Assembly: GCA_002345965.1 (NCBI GenBank)
Contig: DDTF01000050.1
Location: 29,318 to 93,317 of the forward strand
Direction of reading: 5' to 3'
Source: Flammeovirgaceae bacterium UBA2371
GTDB lineage: Bacteria; Bacteroidota; Bacteroidia; Cytophagales; Cyclobacteriaceae
Length of the DNA: 64,000 nt
Shown in pieces: positions 27,301 through 36,459 of the stretch; within the stretch, counting starts at the first letter, position 1; each line of letters begins with the position of its first letter. The notes beneath the pieces were generated by a model. That model was not told where the DNA came from. It did not search any database and saw only the letters and a program-made list of their open reading frames with translations. A program made the position numbers and the translations under genes.

Positions 27301-28645
27301 CGCGTAGCGCGGTAAGTTTGTCAACAATTGACTTAAAGTCCAAACGCTCCCAATTCGTTTTAATGTCAGGGTCTTTCATTACCTCCATCATTACCTGATG
27401 CTGCAGAACCCCATTCTCCATGGCTTCAGAATATCTCATTGTTTCTTCAAATGTAACCATGGAGTAGAGCGGTATCCACTCGTTGGGGAAGAGGTCATGC
27501 AATTTGGCTTCAATCTTTTTACGCAGTAAGAAATCCTCATCGGCTACCAGATCACGCATTTCCACAAAATTATCAAGTGCCAATTGTGCAATGGCATCAT
27601 TATCGGGTTTACGCAATTCCTGAAATGCTGACAAAGTATCTGCCCAATCGTCTTTGTGTTTATCCAACAACGCATTGAGCACGAAGCAATCCTCAAAACC
27701 AGCATTCATGCCCTGGCCATAAAACGGTACGATACCATGGGCTGCATCTCCAATCAGCACAACATTATTTTTTACCCATGGATAGCAACGTACTGTCACC
27801 AGTGAAGAAGTAGCATTATCCCTGAAGTCCTCCACCAGTGTATCCATCAGCGGAATAGTGTCTGGGAAATAGGTTTTAAAAAACTGAAGTATACTTTCTT
27901 TACTCTTTAGATTTTTGAAAGATTGCTCTCCTTCAAAAGGGAGGAAGAGCGTACAGGTAAATGTTGCATCCGGATTCGGTAGTGCGATCAGCATAAAACT
28001 CGCTCTGGGCCATATGTGTAACGCATTTTTTTGTAGCTGGAATGCTCCCGAGTCAGATGAAGGGATGCGCAACTCTTTATAGCCATGTTCAAGGGTATCA
28101 ATGGTGGTTTTTACACCCGCTTTTTTTTCCATAGCTTCCCTCACAGCAGAGAAGGCTCCATCAGCTCCAATAATAAGATCAAATTTGCGGGTCATGTGGG
28201 AACCATAGGTTTGGAATTTGACTTCAGTTTTTTCAAAGTCAATGTCCTCACACCTGTATTCATAAAAAAAATGAACACCTAACTTCTCTGCTTCGTCCAT
28301 CAGCATTTTATTCAAACCGCTTCGAGAAACGGAATTGATAAACTGTCCATTTTTGCCATACGACTGAAAAGTGAGTTCGCCCCTGGTGTTGTGCATCATA
28401 CGCCCGTGCATGGGAATTGCAACTTTCTTCATCGACTCGGCAAGGCCAACGTGCTCTAGCGCACGAATGCCCCTGTTGCTCAATGCCAAATTGATAGAAC
28501 GACCTCCGTCTAAAACATGTGTACGCATGTTGGCCCTCCTTTCAAATACAGTCACCTGATAACCTCGTTTAATCAGGTAAACGGAAAGCAATGACCCTAC
28601 GAGTCCTGCACCAACAATAGCAATATGTTTATTTTCAGTTTGCAT
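27293..28645 (-). CDS. kmo: Kynurenine 3-monooxygenase
   Basis: A 450-residue class A flavoprotein hydroxylase that converts L-kynurenine to 3-hydroxykynurenine with NADPH and O2. The FAD-binding dinucleotide motif is at residues 8-20 (AIVGAGLVGSLL), the DG motif is GADGAFSAVREAM, and the second FAD motif is VVLIGDAAHGIVPFYGQGMN. R-S-I-N-L-A-L near residue 48 is typical of KMO. Length fits bacterial KMO. It follows kynU by 53 bp on the same strand and is probably cotranscribed. The 3' end overlaps the convergent MltF-like gene. Confidence 0.95.
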   Translation of the reverse strand: MQTENKHIAIVGAGLVGSLLSVYLIKRGYQVTVFERRANMRTHVLDGGRSINLALSNRGIRALEHVGLAESMKKVAIPMHGRMMHNTRGELTFQSYGKNGQFINSVSRSGLNKMLMDEAEKLGVHFFYEYRCEDIDFEKTEVKFQTYGSHMTRKFDLIIGADGAFSAVREAMEKKAGVKTTIDTLEHGYKELRIPSSDSGAFQLQKNALHIWPRASFMLIALPNPDATFTCTLFLPFEGEQSFKNLKSKESILQFFKTYFPDTIPLMDTLVEDFRDNATSSLVTVRCYPWVKNNVVLIGDAAHGIVPFYGQGMNAGFEDCFVLNALLDKHKDDWADTLSAFQELRKPDNDAIAQLALDNFVEMRDLVADEDFLLRKKIEAKLHDLFPNEWIPLYSMVTFEETMRYSEAMENGVLQHQVMMEVMKDPDIKTNWERLDFKSIVDKLTALRAN

Positions 28646-28698
28646 TCGCTTTAGCTAGTTAAAGTAATAATAATGAAGGTCGAAAAACATGACAATGA

Positions 28699-29964
28699 TC
28701 AGATCAAAGCCGAAAAGGCAGCAGCAAATCTGTATACATCCTCATAAGAGTTGTACATGGGTACTGGAGCCGCTCGGATAACATCAGGTTCTCTCCAATC
28801 GGTAAACACTCCTTGTTTCATCAACGCATTGAATATTTTCTTTCCATTCTTTTTCATCAGAATAGACAATTGGCACCCCCTTGCATTGGCATCCTTTGGT
28901 GTTATAATTTCAAAATACTGACCATGGGGGTCAATTTCAGTTAGCAAATAATGGAGATAACCAGTGAGTAGCATGCTCTTCTTTCTGAGTTTGGTCATGC
29001 CTGCTTCTTCAAACAATTGAAGCGATGCCAGGTGAGCTGCCCCTGCCAACACGGGTACATTTGAAAGTTGCCAGCCGTCTGCTCCTTCCATAGGAATAAA
29101 TCCCTTTTTCATCTGGAATCTGACCTTTTCCTGATGTCCCCACCATCCTGCAAACCGTGGAATATTGGGATTATTCCTGTGCCTTTCATGAACAAAAACA
29201 CCCGAAATACCACCAGGACCTGAATTCAAGTATTTGTAACTGCACCATACGGCAAAATCCACATTGTCTTTGTGCAATTGCAAGGGTACGTTGCCAGCAG
29301 CGTGTGCAAGGTCAAAACCTACCAATGCACCAGCACGATGTCCGGCTTCAGTAATTTGTTTGATGTCGAAAAACTGACCAGTATAATACTGTACACCTGG
29401 CATTAGCACCAAAGCCAATTGATCGGCATGCTCATTTATCGATTGCAGTATATCCTCTGTTCTTAAAGTATGCTCGCCTGGTCTTGGTTTCAATTCGACT
29501 AGTGCCACATCCGGATTCAAATGATGGAATTTGATCTGAGATTCAACCGCATATTGATCGGAAGAAAATGCGCCTGCCTCCATGATGATTTTGAATCTTT
29601 GTTTGGTAGGCCGGTAAAACGAAACCATCATTAGATGAAGGTTCACTGTTAGTTGATTCATAGCCACTACCTCAACAGGTTTGGCACCGACAATTCCAGC
29701 CAAAGCCTTTTTGCTAAACTTGTGATAATACAACCAGGGTCGTTTTCCGTGAAAGTGCCCTTCTACCGCCAGGGTGCCCCAGTCGTGCAGCTCTTCGTTT
29801 ACATATTTTTTTGTTGCTTTAGGCTGCAACCCCAATGAATTCCCTACGAAGTAAGCTGCAGGCTTTCTGTTATGTTTAGGCAGCAGGAATTTTTTTCTGT
29901 AGACGGAAAGTGGATCAATTCGATCCATCTTTTTAGCAAAGGTCAGAGAATTTTCAAAAGTCAT
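28699..29964 (-). CDS. kynU: Kynureninase
   Basis: A 421-residue PLP enzyme that cleaves 3-hydroxykynurenine to 3-hydroxyanthranilate and alanine. The Schiff-base lysine is K244 (WCSYKYLNSGPGG), and the Asp and His that hold the cofactor are D218 and H221 (GFDLAHAAGN). The N-terminal YFVGNSLGLQPK is a family signature. Length is typical. It has its own -7 box (TAACTTTG) and an inverted repeat at the predicted transcription start, so it is likely repressor-controlled and expressed with kmo. 104 bp separate it from the dioxygenase gene upstream. Confidence 0.97.
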   Translation of the reverse strand: MTFENSLTFAKKMDRIDPLSVYRKKFLLPKHNRKPAAYFVGNSLGLQPKATKKYVNEELHDWGTLAVEGHFHGKRPWLYYHKFSKKALAGIVGAKPVEVVAMNQLTVNLHLMMVSFYRPTKQRFKIIMEAGAFSSDQYAVESQIKFHHLNPDVALVELKPRPGEHTLRTEDILQSINEHADQLALVLMPGVQYYTGQFFDIKQITEAGHRAGALVGFDLAHAAGNVPLQLHKDNVDFAVWCSYKYLNSGPGGISGVFVHERHRNNPNIPRFAGWWGHQEKVRFQMKKGFIPMEGADGWQLSNVPVLAGAAHLASLQLFEEAGMTKLRKKSMLLTGYLHYLLTEIDPHGQYFEIITPKDANARGCQLSILMKKNGKKIFNALMKQGVFTDWREPDVIRAAPVPMYNSYEDVYRFAAAFSALI

Positions 29965-29980
29965 TGGTCAGAAAATAGAA

Positions 29981-30013
29981 TGTAGAATTAACAAAATAAA
30001 TTCTACAAAGTTA
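29981..30013 (-). promoter_or_regulatory. kynU promoter with overlapping operator-like repeat
   Basis: On the minus strand TAACTTTG (30013-30006) matches the Bacteroidota -7 consensus exactly; I see no good -33 TTG. Overlapping and downstream is a perfect 9-bp inverted repeat, TGTAGAATT-N9-AATTCTACA (29981-30007), ending 17 bp before the kynU start. The position over the likely start site fits a repressor site. Confidence 0.55.
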
Positions 30014-30068
30014 TAAATGTATGCGGTTGGCCTATTTTGGTTGAAGCTGTTGCAACCTCAGTAATATT

Positions 30069-30596
30069 TTAAATAAACCTTGGGTCAGCTTCCATCACAG
30101 TACCACACTTTGAGCAGGTGCGAGATTCTTCAGACCCATAAAATTCTTTAAATCGTGGAAGAAAATCTTTCTCGATGTTGGTGAGGTGAAATTTGAATTC
30201 CTTTAACTGATTGTTGCAATTTTCGCAGAACCACATCAGGCCATCGTTCTCGTTGTTTGTACGCTTGCATTCAATGACCAGCCCTACGGTATTGGCAGGC
30301 CTACTGGGTTGATGAGGAACCTTTGCCGGCAGAAGGAACATTTCGCCTTCCTTAATGGGTACTTGAACAGCTTTACCATCTTCCTGAATGGTCACCATTA
30401 TATCACCTTCCAGCTGGTAAAAAAGTTCTTCTGTTTCGTTGTAATGATAATCTTTTCTTGCATTGGGTCCACCTACTATCATCACGATATAATCTCCAGC
30501 ATCGGCATAAAGATTTTTATTACCTACAGGAGGTTTAAGCAGGTCTCTGTTATCACTGATCCATTTCTTGAGGTTAAAAGGTCTGCGGATAGCCAT
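30069..30596 (-). CDS. nbaC: 3-hydroxyanthranilate 3,4-dioxygenase
   Basis: A 175-residue cupin dioxygenase that opens the ring of 3-hydroxyanthranilate to 2-amino-3-carboxymuconate semialdehyde. Iron ligands H51, E57 and H95 (RKDYHYNETEE and KVPHQPSRP) fall at the same positions as in the Ralstonia enzyme, and Arg47 is kept. The second, rubredoxin-like metal site of the bacterial form is complete: C124 and C127 (CENC) with C161 and C164 (CSKC). All residues needed for activity are present. It is the first gene on the minus strand of the kynurenine cluster, divergent from the SDR gene by 78 bp. Confidence 0.96.
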   Translation of the reverse strand: MAIRRPFNLKKWISDNRDLLKPPVGNKNLYADAGDYIVMIVGGPNARKDYHYNETEELFYQLEGDIMVTIQEDGKAVQVPIKEGEMFLLPAKVPHQPSRPANTVGLVIECKRTNNENDGLMWFCENCNNQLKEFKFHLTNIEKDFLPRFKEFYGSEESRTCSKCGTVMEADPRFI

Positions 30597-30674
30597 GGCT
30601 TTGAATTAATTATTGCTAAGTAAAACTAACAACTTTTTGAGTCTTATATTTACAAAAACTAGACAATCGAAGGA

Positions 30675-31460
30675 ATGGATTTGAATTTAAGCGGAAAAAG
30701 GGCAGTCGTTTGTGGGGCAACTCAGGGTATCGGAAGGGCAGCTGCCGAAGAACTGGCGAAATTGGGGGCGAGCATTACATTGGTGGCGCGTGATGAAGAG
30801 AAATTAAGAAATGTTATGACGGAACTACCGAAAGTCAACAATCAAAAACATGAATACCTCGTTGTTGATTTCAACATGCCTGACGATGTAAAACTTACTG
30901 CTGACATCTATTCTCAAAATAATCCTGTACACATTCTGGTGAACAATACGGGAGGACCTCCAGCCGGACCTGCCATTGATGCCAGGTCTTTCGAGTTTGT
31001 CAATGCCTTTCAGGCTCACCTCATTTGTAATCAGTATTTGGTACAGGCTTTTGTGCCAGCCATGAAGAAAGCTAAATACGGACGCATCATCAACATCATC
31101 TCCACTTCAGTAAAAGCTCCTATTAAGGGTCTAGGTGTGTCTAATACCATTCGTGGTGCGGTAGCCAATTGGGCTAAGACATTATCTTTTGAGTTGGCAG
31201 AATTTGGCATTACCGTGAATAATGTTTTACCGGGAGCAACCATGACAGGTAGACTGGAAGCCATCATTAAAGGAAAATCAAAATCGTCTGGAAAATCTGC
31301 AGAAGAAGTGACCAAAGAAATGGTTGATGAAATTCCGGCTGGTAGAATCGGAGAGCCGTATGAAGTGGCAGCGGCTATTGCTTTTCTGGCAACCCCAGCG
31401 GCTGCATACATCAATGGAATTAATGTGCCGGTAGATGGCGGAAGAACAGGAAACTTGTAA
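30675..31460 (+). CDS. Atypical SDR protein lacking the catalytic Tyr and Lys
   Basis: A 261-residue Rossmann-fold protein of the short-chain dehydrogenase family. The nucleotide-binding motif is GATQGIGRAAAEE (residues 14-26) and the NNAG position reads NNTGGPPAGP. Aligned with FabG-type SDRs, the catalytic Ser is S143, but the Tyr position is S156 and the Lys position is R160 (SNTIR instead of YxxxK). I recall a conserved-domain subgroup of beta-ketoacyl-reductase-like SDRs that lacks the tetrad, which fits. The missing residues make ordinary oxidoreductase chemistry doubtful. It is first in the operon with the dehydrogenase (5 bp gap), pnuC and nadR, so a role near kynurenine or NAD metabolism is inferred. 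Confidence 0.88.
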   Translation: MDLNLSGKRAVVCGATQGIGRAAAEELAKLGASITLVARDEEKLRNVMTELPKVNNQKHEYLVVDFNMPDDVKLTADIYSQNNPVHILVNNTGGPPAGPAIDARSFEFVNAFQAHLICNQYLVQAFVPAMKKAKYGRIINIISTSVKAPIKGLGVSNTIRGAVANWAKTLSFELAEFGITVNNVLPGATMTGRLEAIIKGKSKSSGKSAEEVTKEMVDEIPAGRIGEPYEVAAAIAFLATPAAAYINGINVPVDGGRTGNL

Positions 31461-31465
31461 ACTGA

Positions 31466-32908
31466 ATGAAAAAAATCCTGAACTATATTAATGGCGAATT
31501 ACTGGAGGCAACTTCAGGCCAGTGGCTCGATAATTACAATCCAGCCGAGGGAAAAGTCTATAGCCAGATTCCTGATTCTGATGAAAAAGACATTGAGCTT
31601 GCCGTAGTAGCGGCAAAAAAAGCATTTCCAATTTGGTCTGCCATGTCGACATCTGATCGCTCCAATATGCTGCTAAAAATAGCTGATGGAATTGATCGTG
31701 AGTTTGAAGCGCTGGCCAAAGCAGAAAGTGATGACAATGGAAAACCAGTTAAGCTGGCCAAAGCAGTGGATATCCCACGTGCTTCTTCTAATATGCGATT
31801 TTTTGCAACAGCTATTCTGCATTTTGAATCGCAAGCGCATCAAACAGATCAACAGGCGATCAATTATACCACGCGCACACCGCTAGGAGTGGTGGGTTGT
31901 ATCTCACCCTGGAATTTACCGCTTTATCTATTCACCTGGAAGATAGCGCCCGCATTGGCTGCAGGATGCACGGTAGTGGCCAAGCCATCTGAGATTACAC
32001 CTATGACCGCTTTCCTGTTCTCAAAAATTTGTAAGGAGGCAGGTTTGCCTGCGGGCGTGCTCAACATCGTACACGGAATGGGCGGGAAGGCTGGTCAGGC
32101 TATTATTGAACATCCTGAAGTAGTAGCCATTTCATTTACAGGTGGTACAGCAACCGGAAAGAGAATTGCAGCCACTGCCGCACCCATGTTTAAAAAACTT
32201 TCACTTGAACTAGGAGGTAAAAACCCAAATATCATTTTTGCTGATTGCGATTTCGAAAATGCGGTTGGCACTTCAATTCACTCTTCATTTTCGAATCAGG
32301 GTGAGATTTGTTTATGCGGCTCGAGAATACTGGTGGAAAGACCCATTTACGATCGGTTTGTCGAAGAGTTTATTAAACGGACCAAGGCGCTTGAAGTAGG
32401 AGATCCGGCAAAAGAGGGAACGCGTGTGGGCGCGCTCGTTTCTGAATCGCACATGAATAAAGTGCTATCTTATGTACAGTTGGCCAAAGAGGAGGGAGGC
32501 CAGGTGATGACAGGTGGCGAGCGGGTAATCATAAAAGGGCGATGTGAACAGGGATACTTTGTGGCACCAACAGTAATTCTCGGTTTGGATCAACAATGCA
32601 GAACCAATCAGGAAGAAATATTCGGCCCGGTGGTTACCATCATGCCATTCGATACCGAAGAAGAAGCAATTGCGTTTGCCAACAGCACAGCGTATGGTTT
32701 GTCGGCAACGTTGTGGACTCAAAACCTGACCAGGGCACATCGCGTGGCACATCACCTAAAAAGTGGAATCATATGGGTGAACTGCTGGTTGCTGCGCGAC
32801 CTGAGAACTCCATTTGGTGGCATGAAACAATCTGGTGTGGGGCGTGAAGGGGGATGGGAAGCATTGCGTTTCTTTACTGAGCAGAAAAATATTTGCATCA
32901 AGCTCTAG
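31466..32908 (+). CDS. Aldehyde dehydrogenase, 2-aminomuconate-6-semialdehyde type
   Basis: A 480-residue NAD(P)-dependent aldehyde dehydrogenase. The nucleophile is C282 in NQGEICLCGSR, the general base is E248 (LELGGKNPN), and the oxyanion Asn is N150 (SPWNLPLY). NQGEICLCGSR is typical of the 2-aminomuconate/2-hydroxymuconate semialdehyde branch. With the kynurenine enzymes next door, the likely substrate is 2-aminomuconate 6-semialdehyde, formed when the dioxygenase product is decarboxylated. The decarboxylase (ACMSD) and the aminomuconate deaminase are not in this window. It sits 5 bp after the SDR and 11 bp before pnuC. Betaine-aldehyde-like substrates cannot be excluded. Confidence 0.9.
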   Translation: MKKILNYINGELLEATSGQWLDNYNPAEGKVYSQIPDSDEKDIELAVVAAKKAFPIWSAMSTSDRSNMLLKIADGIDREFEALAKAESDDNGKPVKLAKAVDIPRASSNMRFFATAILHFESQAHQTDQQAINYTTRTPLGVVGCISPWNLPLYLFTWKIAPALAAGCTVVAKPSEITPMTAFLFSKICKEAGLPAGVLNIVHGMGGKAGQAIIEHPEVVAISFTGGTATGKRIAATAAPMFKKLSLELGGKNPNIIFADCDFENAVGTSIHSSFSNQGEICLCGSRILVERPIYDRFVEEFIKRTKALEVGDPAKEGTRVGALVSESHMNKVLSYVQLAKEEGGQVMTGGERVIIKGRCEQGYFVAPTVILGLDQQCRTNQEEIFGPVVTIMPFDTEEEAIAFANSTAYGLSATLWTQNLTRAHRVAHHLKSGIIWVNCWLLRDLRTPFGGMKQSGVGREGGWEALRFFTEQKNICIKL

Positions 32909-32919
32909 GCCAACGGCCA

Positions 32920-33582
32920 ATGAATTTCTTTAGTATCGAATCCATTTTTTTTGAGATATGGGGCTATCCCATGAGCTACCTGGAATTCTTCGGAACAGTA
33001 GCGGGAGGTGTGGCCGTGTGGTTGGCAGCGCGGGCTAACATCTGGAGTTGGCCTTTGGGACTTATAAATGTTACTCTTTTTTTCTTCTTGTTTTTTCAGG
33101 TACAACTGTATCCGGATATGTTCTTACAGGTATTTTTTTTTATCACTAACCTGATGGGCTGGTGGCGATGGGCTCATCCCAAACCTGACGAGGAGGATAA
33201 AAAACATGAGCTTAAGATCAGTTTTATGCCAATTAGGCAAATGTTGATTTTCTCTTCATTGGGTCTTGTGGGCACTTTCCTCATGGGTGGTCTGGCCAGT
33301 AATTTGCATGAATGGCTCCCTCAAATTTTTAGTCAACCCAGCGCTTTTCCCTATTTCGATTCTTTTGTAACCGTGATGAGTATTGTAGCCACTTATCTTA
33401 TGATCCAGAAAAAGGTGGAATGTTGGATCATTTGGATTGTAGTGGATTGTGTAGCTACAGGATTGTATTTTGCCAAGGGTATCAAGTTTGTTGGAATTGA
33501 ATACCTGGCATTTTGTTTTTTGGCTGCATTTGGTTTGTGGCAGTGGTTGAAAGAATATAAATCTTACCATACAGCATCGTGA
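32920..33582 (+). CDS. pnuC: Nicotinamide riboside transporter PnuC
   Basis: A PnuC/SWEET-like membrane protein of about 220 residues with seven predicted helices. It imports nicotinamide riboside by facilitated diffusion, trapped by phosphorylation inside. Family features are AARANIWSWPLGLINV and the NLMGWWRW motif near the substrate site. The frame also opens at 32893, inside the previous gene; the ATG at 32920 starts the conserved part (MNFFSIESIFFEIWGYP), so I prefer it. Its stop overlaps nadR by 4 bp, which fits coupled import and phosphorylation. Confidence 0.95.
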   Translation: MNFFSIESIFFEIWGYPMSYLEFFGTVAGGVAVWLAARANIWSWPLGLINVTLFFFLFFQVQLYPDMFLQVFFFITNLMGWWRWAHPKPDEEDKKHELKISFMPIRQMLIFSSLGLVGTFLMGGLASNLHEWLPQIFSQPSAFPYFDSFVTVMSIVATYLMIQKKVECWIIWIVVDCVATGLYFAKGIKFVGIEYLAFCFLAAFGLWQWLKEYKSYHTAS

Positions 33583-34547
33583 AACGTGGATTAGTCATTG
33601 GCAAGTTCATGCCTGTTCACAATGGACATGTGGCGTTGATCAACTTTGCAATGACACATTGTGATGAATTGATTGTGTCCATGAGCTACACTGAAAAAGA
33701 TCCTATCCATCCGGAGCTTAGACTGGGCTGGCTCCGATCTATTTTCGAACATGAGCCACGAATCAAAGTTGAAAAGGTAATAGACGATTTTGATGATGAA
33801 TCTTTGTCGTTGGAACAACGAACAAAAATCTGGTCTCAATTCATACAAAAACGATTTCCGCCAGTTGATCTTGTTATCAGCTCTGAACACTACGGTGAGC
33901 CATTTGCAAAGCATTTGGGAGTTTCACATTTAATGTTTGACAGCACACGAACAAAGGTACCAGTCTCTGCAACCGAAATAAGGAATTATCCATTGCGAAA
34001 CTGGAAATTTCTGCCGGCTGTAGTTAAACCTTATTTTGTCAAAAAAATTTGCTTTTATGGAGCAGAGAGTACCGGCAAGAGCACGATGGCTGCGAAAATG
34101 GCTTTGTATTACAATACCGTGTTTGTTCCTGAGGTAGCCAGAGAAATGATTACATCCAATGTATTCACATTGGATGACATCATTCGAATTGGTGAGGCAC
34201 AGGCAGATAGGATTGCTGAGAAAAGCAAAATAGCCAACAAGATTTTGTTCTGTGATACGGATGCCATCACTACACAGATTTATTCAAAACATTATTTGGG
34301 CGAGGTTCCGACAGTTCTATATGAACTGGAGCAACAAATACATTACGATATGTATTTCTTGTTTGATGTGGATGTGCCGTGGGTTTCAGATGGTTTGCGT
34401 GATCTCGGGAATCAACGCGCTGAAATGGCATCTATCTTTAAATCGGAGTTGGAAAAAAGGAAGATACCTTATGTGCTTGTAGCTGGAAATTGGCAAGCTC
34501 GATTTGAAATTATCAGAAAAGAAGTTGATCAATTATTAAGTAACTAA
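33579..34547 (+). CDS. nadR: Bifunctional NMN adenylyltransferase / ribosylnicotinamide kinase
   Basis: A 322-residue NadR-type enzyme without the N-terminal DNA-binding domain of the enterobacterial protein, so it is an enzyme and not a repressor. The adenylyltransferase domain is about residues 1-150, with the nucleotidyltransferase motif H14-N-G-H17 and VPVSATEIR. The kinase domain is about 155-322, with P-loop GAESTGKS (161-168). It phosphorylates nicotinamide riboside to NMN and adenylates NMN to NAD. The start is GTG or close to it at 33579, overlapping pnuC by 4 bp. Last gene of the SDR-ALDH-pnuC-nadR operon. Confidence 0.95.
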   Translation: MKRGLVIGKFMPVHNGHVALINFAMTHCDELIVSMSYTEKDPIHPELRLGWLRSIFEHEPRIKVEKVIDDFDDESLSLEQRTKIWSQFIQKRFPPVDLVISSEHYGEPFAKHLGVSHLMFDSTRTKVPVSATEIRNYPLRNWKFLPAVVKPYFVKKICFYGAESTGKSTMAAKMALYYNTVFVPEVAREMITSNVFTLDDIIRIGEAQADRIAEKSKIANKILFCDTDAITTQIYSKHYLGEVPTVLYELEQQIHYDMYFLFDVDVPWVSDGLRDLGNQRAEMASIFKSELEKRKIPYVLVAGNWQARFEIIRKEVDQLLSN

Positions 34548-34563
34548 AGGCCGACATCAAAAG

Positions 34564-34583
34564 TCAGTCTTTAGTTAGACTGA
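34564..34583. terminator. Hairpin between convergent nadR and SSS symporter
   Basis: TCAGTCT, loop TTAGTT, AGACTGA: a perfect 7-bp stem in the 51-bp gap between two convergent stops. The T-runs on both sides are short, so at best it is a weak terminator. Confidence 0.45.
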
Positions 34584-34598
34584 TGAGTAAAAGTGGGG

Positions 34599-36368
34599 TT
34601 AGAAAAATTTCAGCCTACCCCAATTTTTTACCAAAAAAATGGTGCCTGCCAAGGCCACCAATCCAGCAATTAATGCGGGAATCAAATTACCATAAAGCCA
34701 AAAGCCTATACAAAAGAGCGCGCCATAGACAGTAAATGAACCCACCACCATTAACAGGATTTCAAAAGGCAATTGACCTTTTTCTTCTGATAGGGAAGGA
34801 TTGTTTTTGATAACAGGTTGCCATCCCAAACTTGAGGGTCTTACTTTTTCATAAAAACGAATCAATACCTCGTTGCTTTCCGGCTGGGTCAATAAGGTAA
34901 CCAAGAGCCAGCTTGAAGTGGTGATCGTAACACCGATCAATAATTTCCAATGATCATCAATGGGATCGAAAAAACGATTGTGTAACACCTCAAAATAAAT
35001 GGCAACAAAGAAAGAGACTACCATGCCAGTAATTTCTGTATACGTGTTGATGCGCCACCAGAACCAACGAAGTATAAATATCAATCCGGTGCCGGCACCA
35101 ATTTGTAACAAAATATTAAAAGCTTGTAAAGCATTGCTAAGCATCAGCGCCAGCAAAGCGGAAAAGATGGCCAACACTACAGTAGAAATTCGCCCAACCG
35201 CTACCAGCTCTTTTTCGGAAGCTTCAGGTTTTAAAAAGCGTTTGTAGAAATCGTGCACCACATACGAAGAGCCCCAATTCAAATGTGTAGAAATGGTGGA
35301 CATGTACGCTGCCACCAATGAGGCGATGAGCATACCCATTAATCCGGCTGGCAAGAAAGTGAGCATCGCTGGATAAGCAAGGTCATCATTGATTTTGTCG
35401 GCAGGAATATGAGGAAAAGCCTTTTGCAATGAAATCAAATCTGGGAAAACTACTAGTGAGGCCAAAGCAATTAAAATCCAGGGCCATGGGCGCAAGGCAT
35501 AATGAGTGATGTTGAATATTAGAGACGCGGTAAGGGCATTTTTTTCGTTCTTGGCGGATAACATTCGCTGTGCAATGTAACCGCCACCGCCCGGCTCCGC
35601 ACCCGGATACCAAACACTCCACCATTGAACAGCCAGCGGAAGGATAAGCAACGGAATTAAAGTAGATGTATCTGAGAAATCAGGCAAGAAGGAAAGTTTG
35701 GAAGTGACAGAAGCCTGACTAAACAAATTGTCCAGTCCTCCCACCATGGGTTGATTGATGATGTAGACCGTTGCTGCTACTGAGCCAACCATGGCAATGA
35801 GAAACTGAAAAAAATCTGTGATCAAAACGCTTCGTAGCCCTCCTAATGAACTGTATGCCACAGTGATGATGGTTGCAATTAATAAGGTTTGTACTGGAGT
35901 GAGCCCCATCATGACACCTCCAATTTTTATAGCTGCCAGGGAAACTGATGCCATAATGACAATATTAAAAAACACCCCCAGGTACAAGGCACGGAATCCT
36001 CGCAAAAAAGCTGCTGATTTTCCACCATAGCGTAGTTCATAGAATTCCAGATCGGTAACCACGCCTGATCTCCTCCAAAGTTTAGCATAAACAAATACCG
36101 TGAGCATTCCGGTGAGCAAAAAGGCCCACCAAACCCAATTGCCAGATACGCCATTTTTTCGCACAATATCCGTTACCAGATTAGGTGTATCTGCTGAAAA
36201 AGTGGTGGCCACCATGGAAATTCCTAAAAGCCACCATGGCATACTTCGGCTTGATAAGAAAAACTCACTGGCACTTTCGCTGGCGCGTTTGCTGTTCAGC
36301 AATCCGATTATCAGGGAGAAAGAAAGAAATGCAATAATGATGATCCAGTCTACTGTACTTAATACCAT
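34599..36368 (-). CDS. Sodium:solute symporter (SSS family)
   Basis: A 589-residue membrane protein with about 14-15 hydrophobic helices, of the sodium:solute symporter family (LeuT fold). Family features include SMPWWLLGISMVATTFSADT near residue 45 and AYSSLGGLRSVLITDFFQF near residue 175. The C-terminal extra helices and length are typical of Bacteroidota members. The substrate is unknown; sugars, myo-inositol and nucleoside-like compounds are all possible for SSS. The adjacent sugar nucleotidyltransferase and kinase are on the other strand and divergent by 91 bp, so a sugar substrate is a reasonable guess only. Confidence 0.9.
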   Translation of the reverse strand: MVLSTVDWIIIIAFLSFSLIIGLLNSKRASESASEFFLSSRSMPWWLLGISMVATTFSADTPNLVTDIVRKNGVSGNWVWWAFLLTGMLTVFVYAKLWRRSGVVTDLEFYELRYGGKSAAFLRGFRALYLGVFFNIVIMASVSLAAIKIGGVMMGLTPVQTLLIATIITVAYSSLGGLRSVLITDFFQFLIAMVGSVAATVYIINQPMVGGLDNLFSQASVTSKLSFLPDFSDTSTLIPLLILPLAVQWWSVWYPGAEPGGGGYIAQRMLSAKNEKNALTASLIFNITHYALRPWPWILIALASLVVFPDLISLQKAFPHIPADKINDDLAYPAMLTFLPAGLMGMLIASLVAAYMSTISTHLNWGSSYVVHDFYKRFLKPEASEKELVAVGRISTVVLAIFSALLALMLSNALQAFNILLQIGAGTGLIFILRWFWWRINTYTEITGMVVSFFVAIYFEVLHNRFFDPIDDHWKLLIGVTITTSSWLLVTLLTQPESNEVLIRFYEKVRPSSLGWQPVIKNNPSLSEEKGQLPFEILLMVVGSFTVYGALFCIGFWLYGNLIPALIAGLVALAGTIFLVKNWGRLKFF

Positions 36369-36459
36369 GTGGCCTTCAATTTGAGGTTGATTTCTTTAGG
36401 TAATCGGATTCTTTTTTCGATTTTCGCAGTCGATTTTAAAGTAAATAATCCACAGTACA

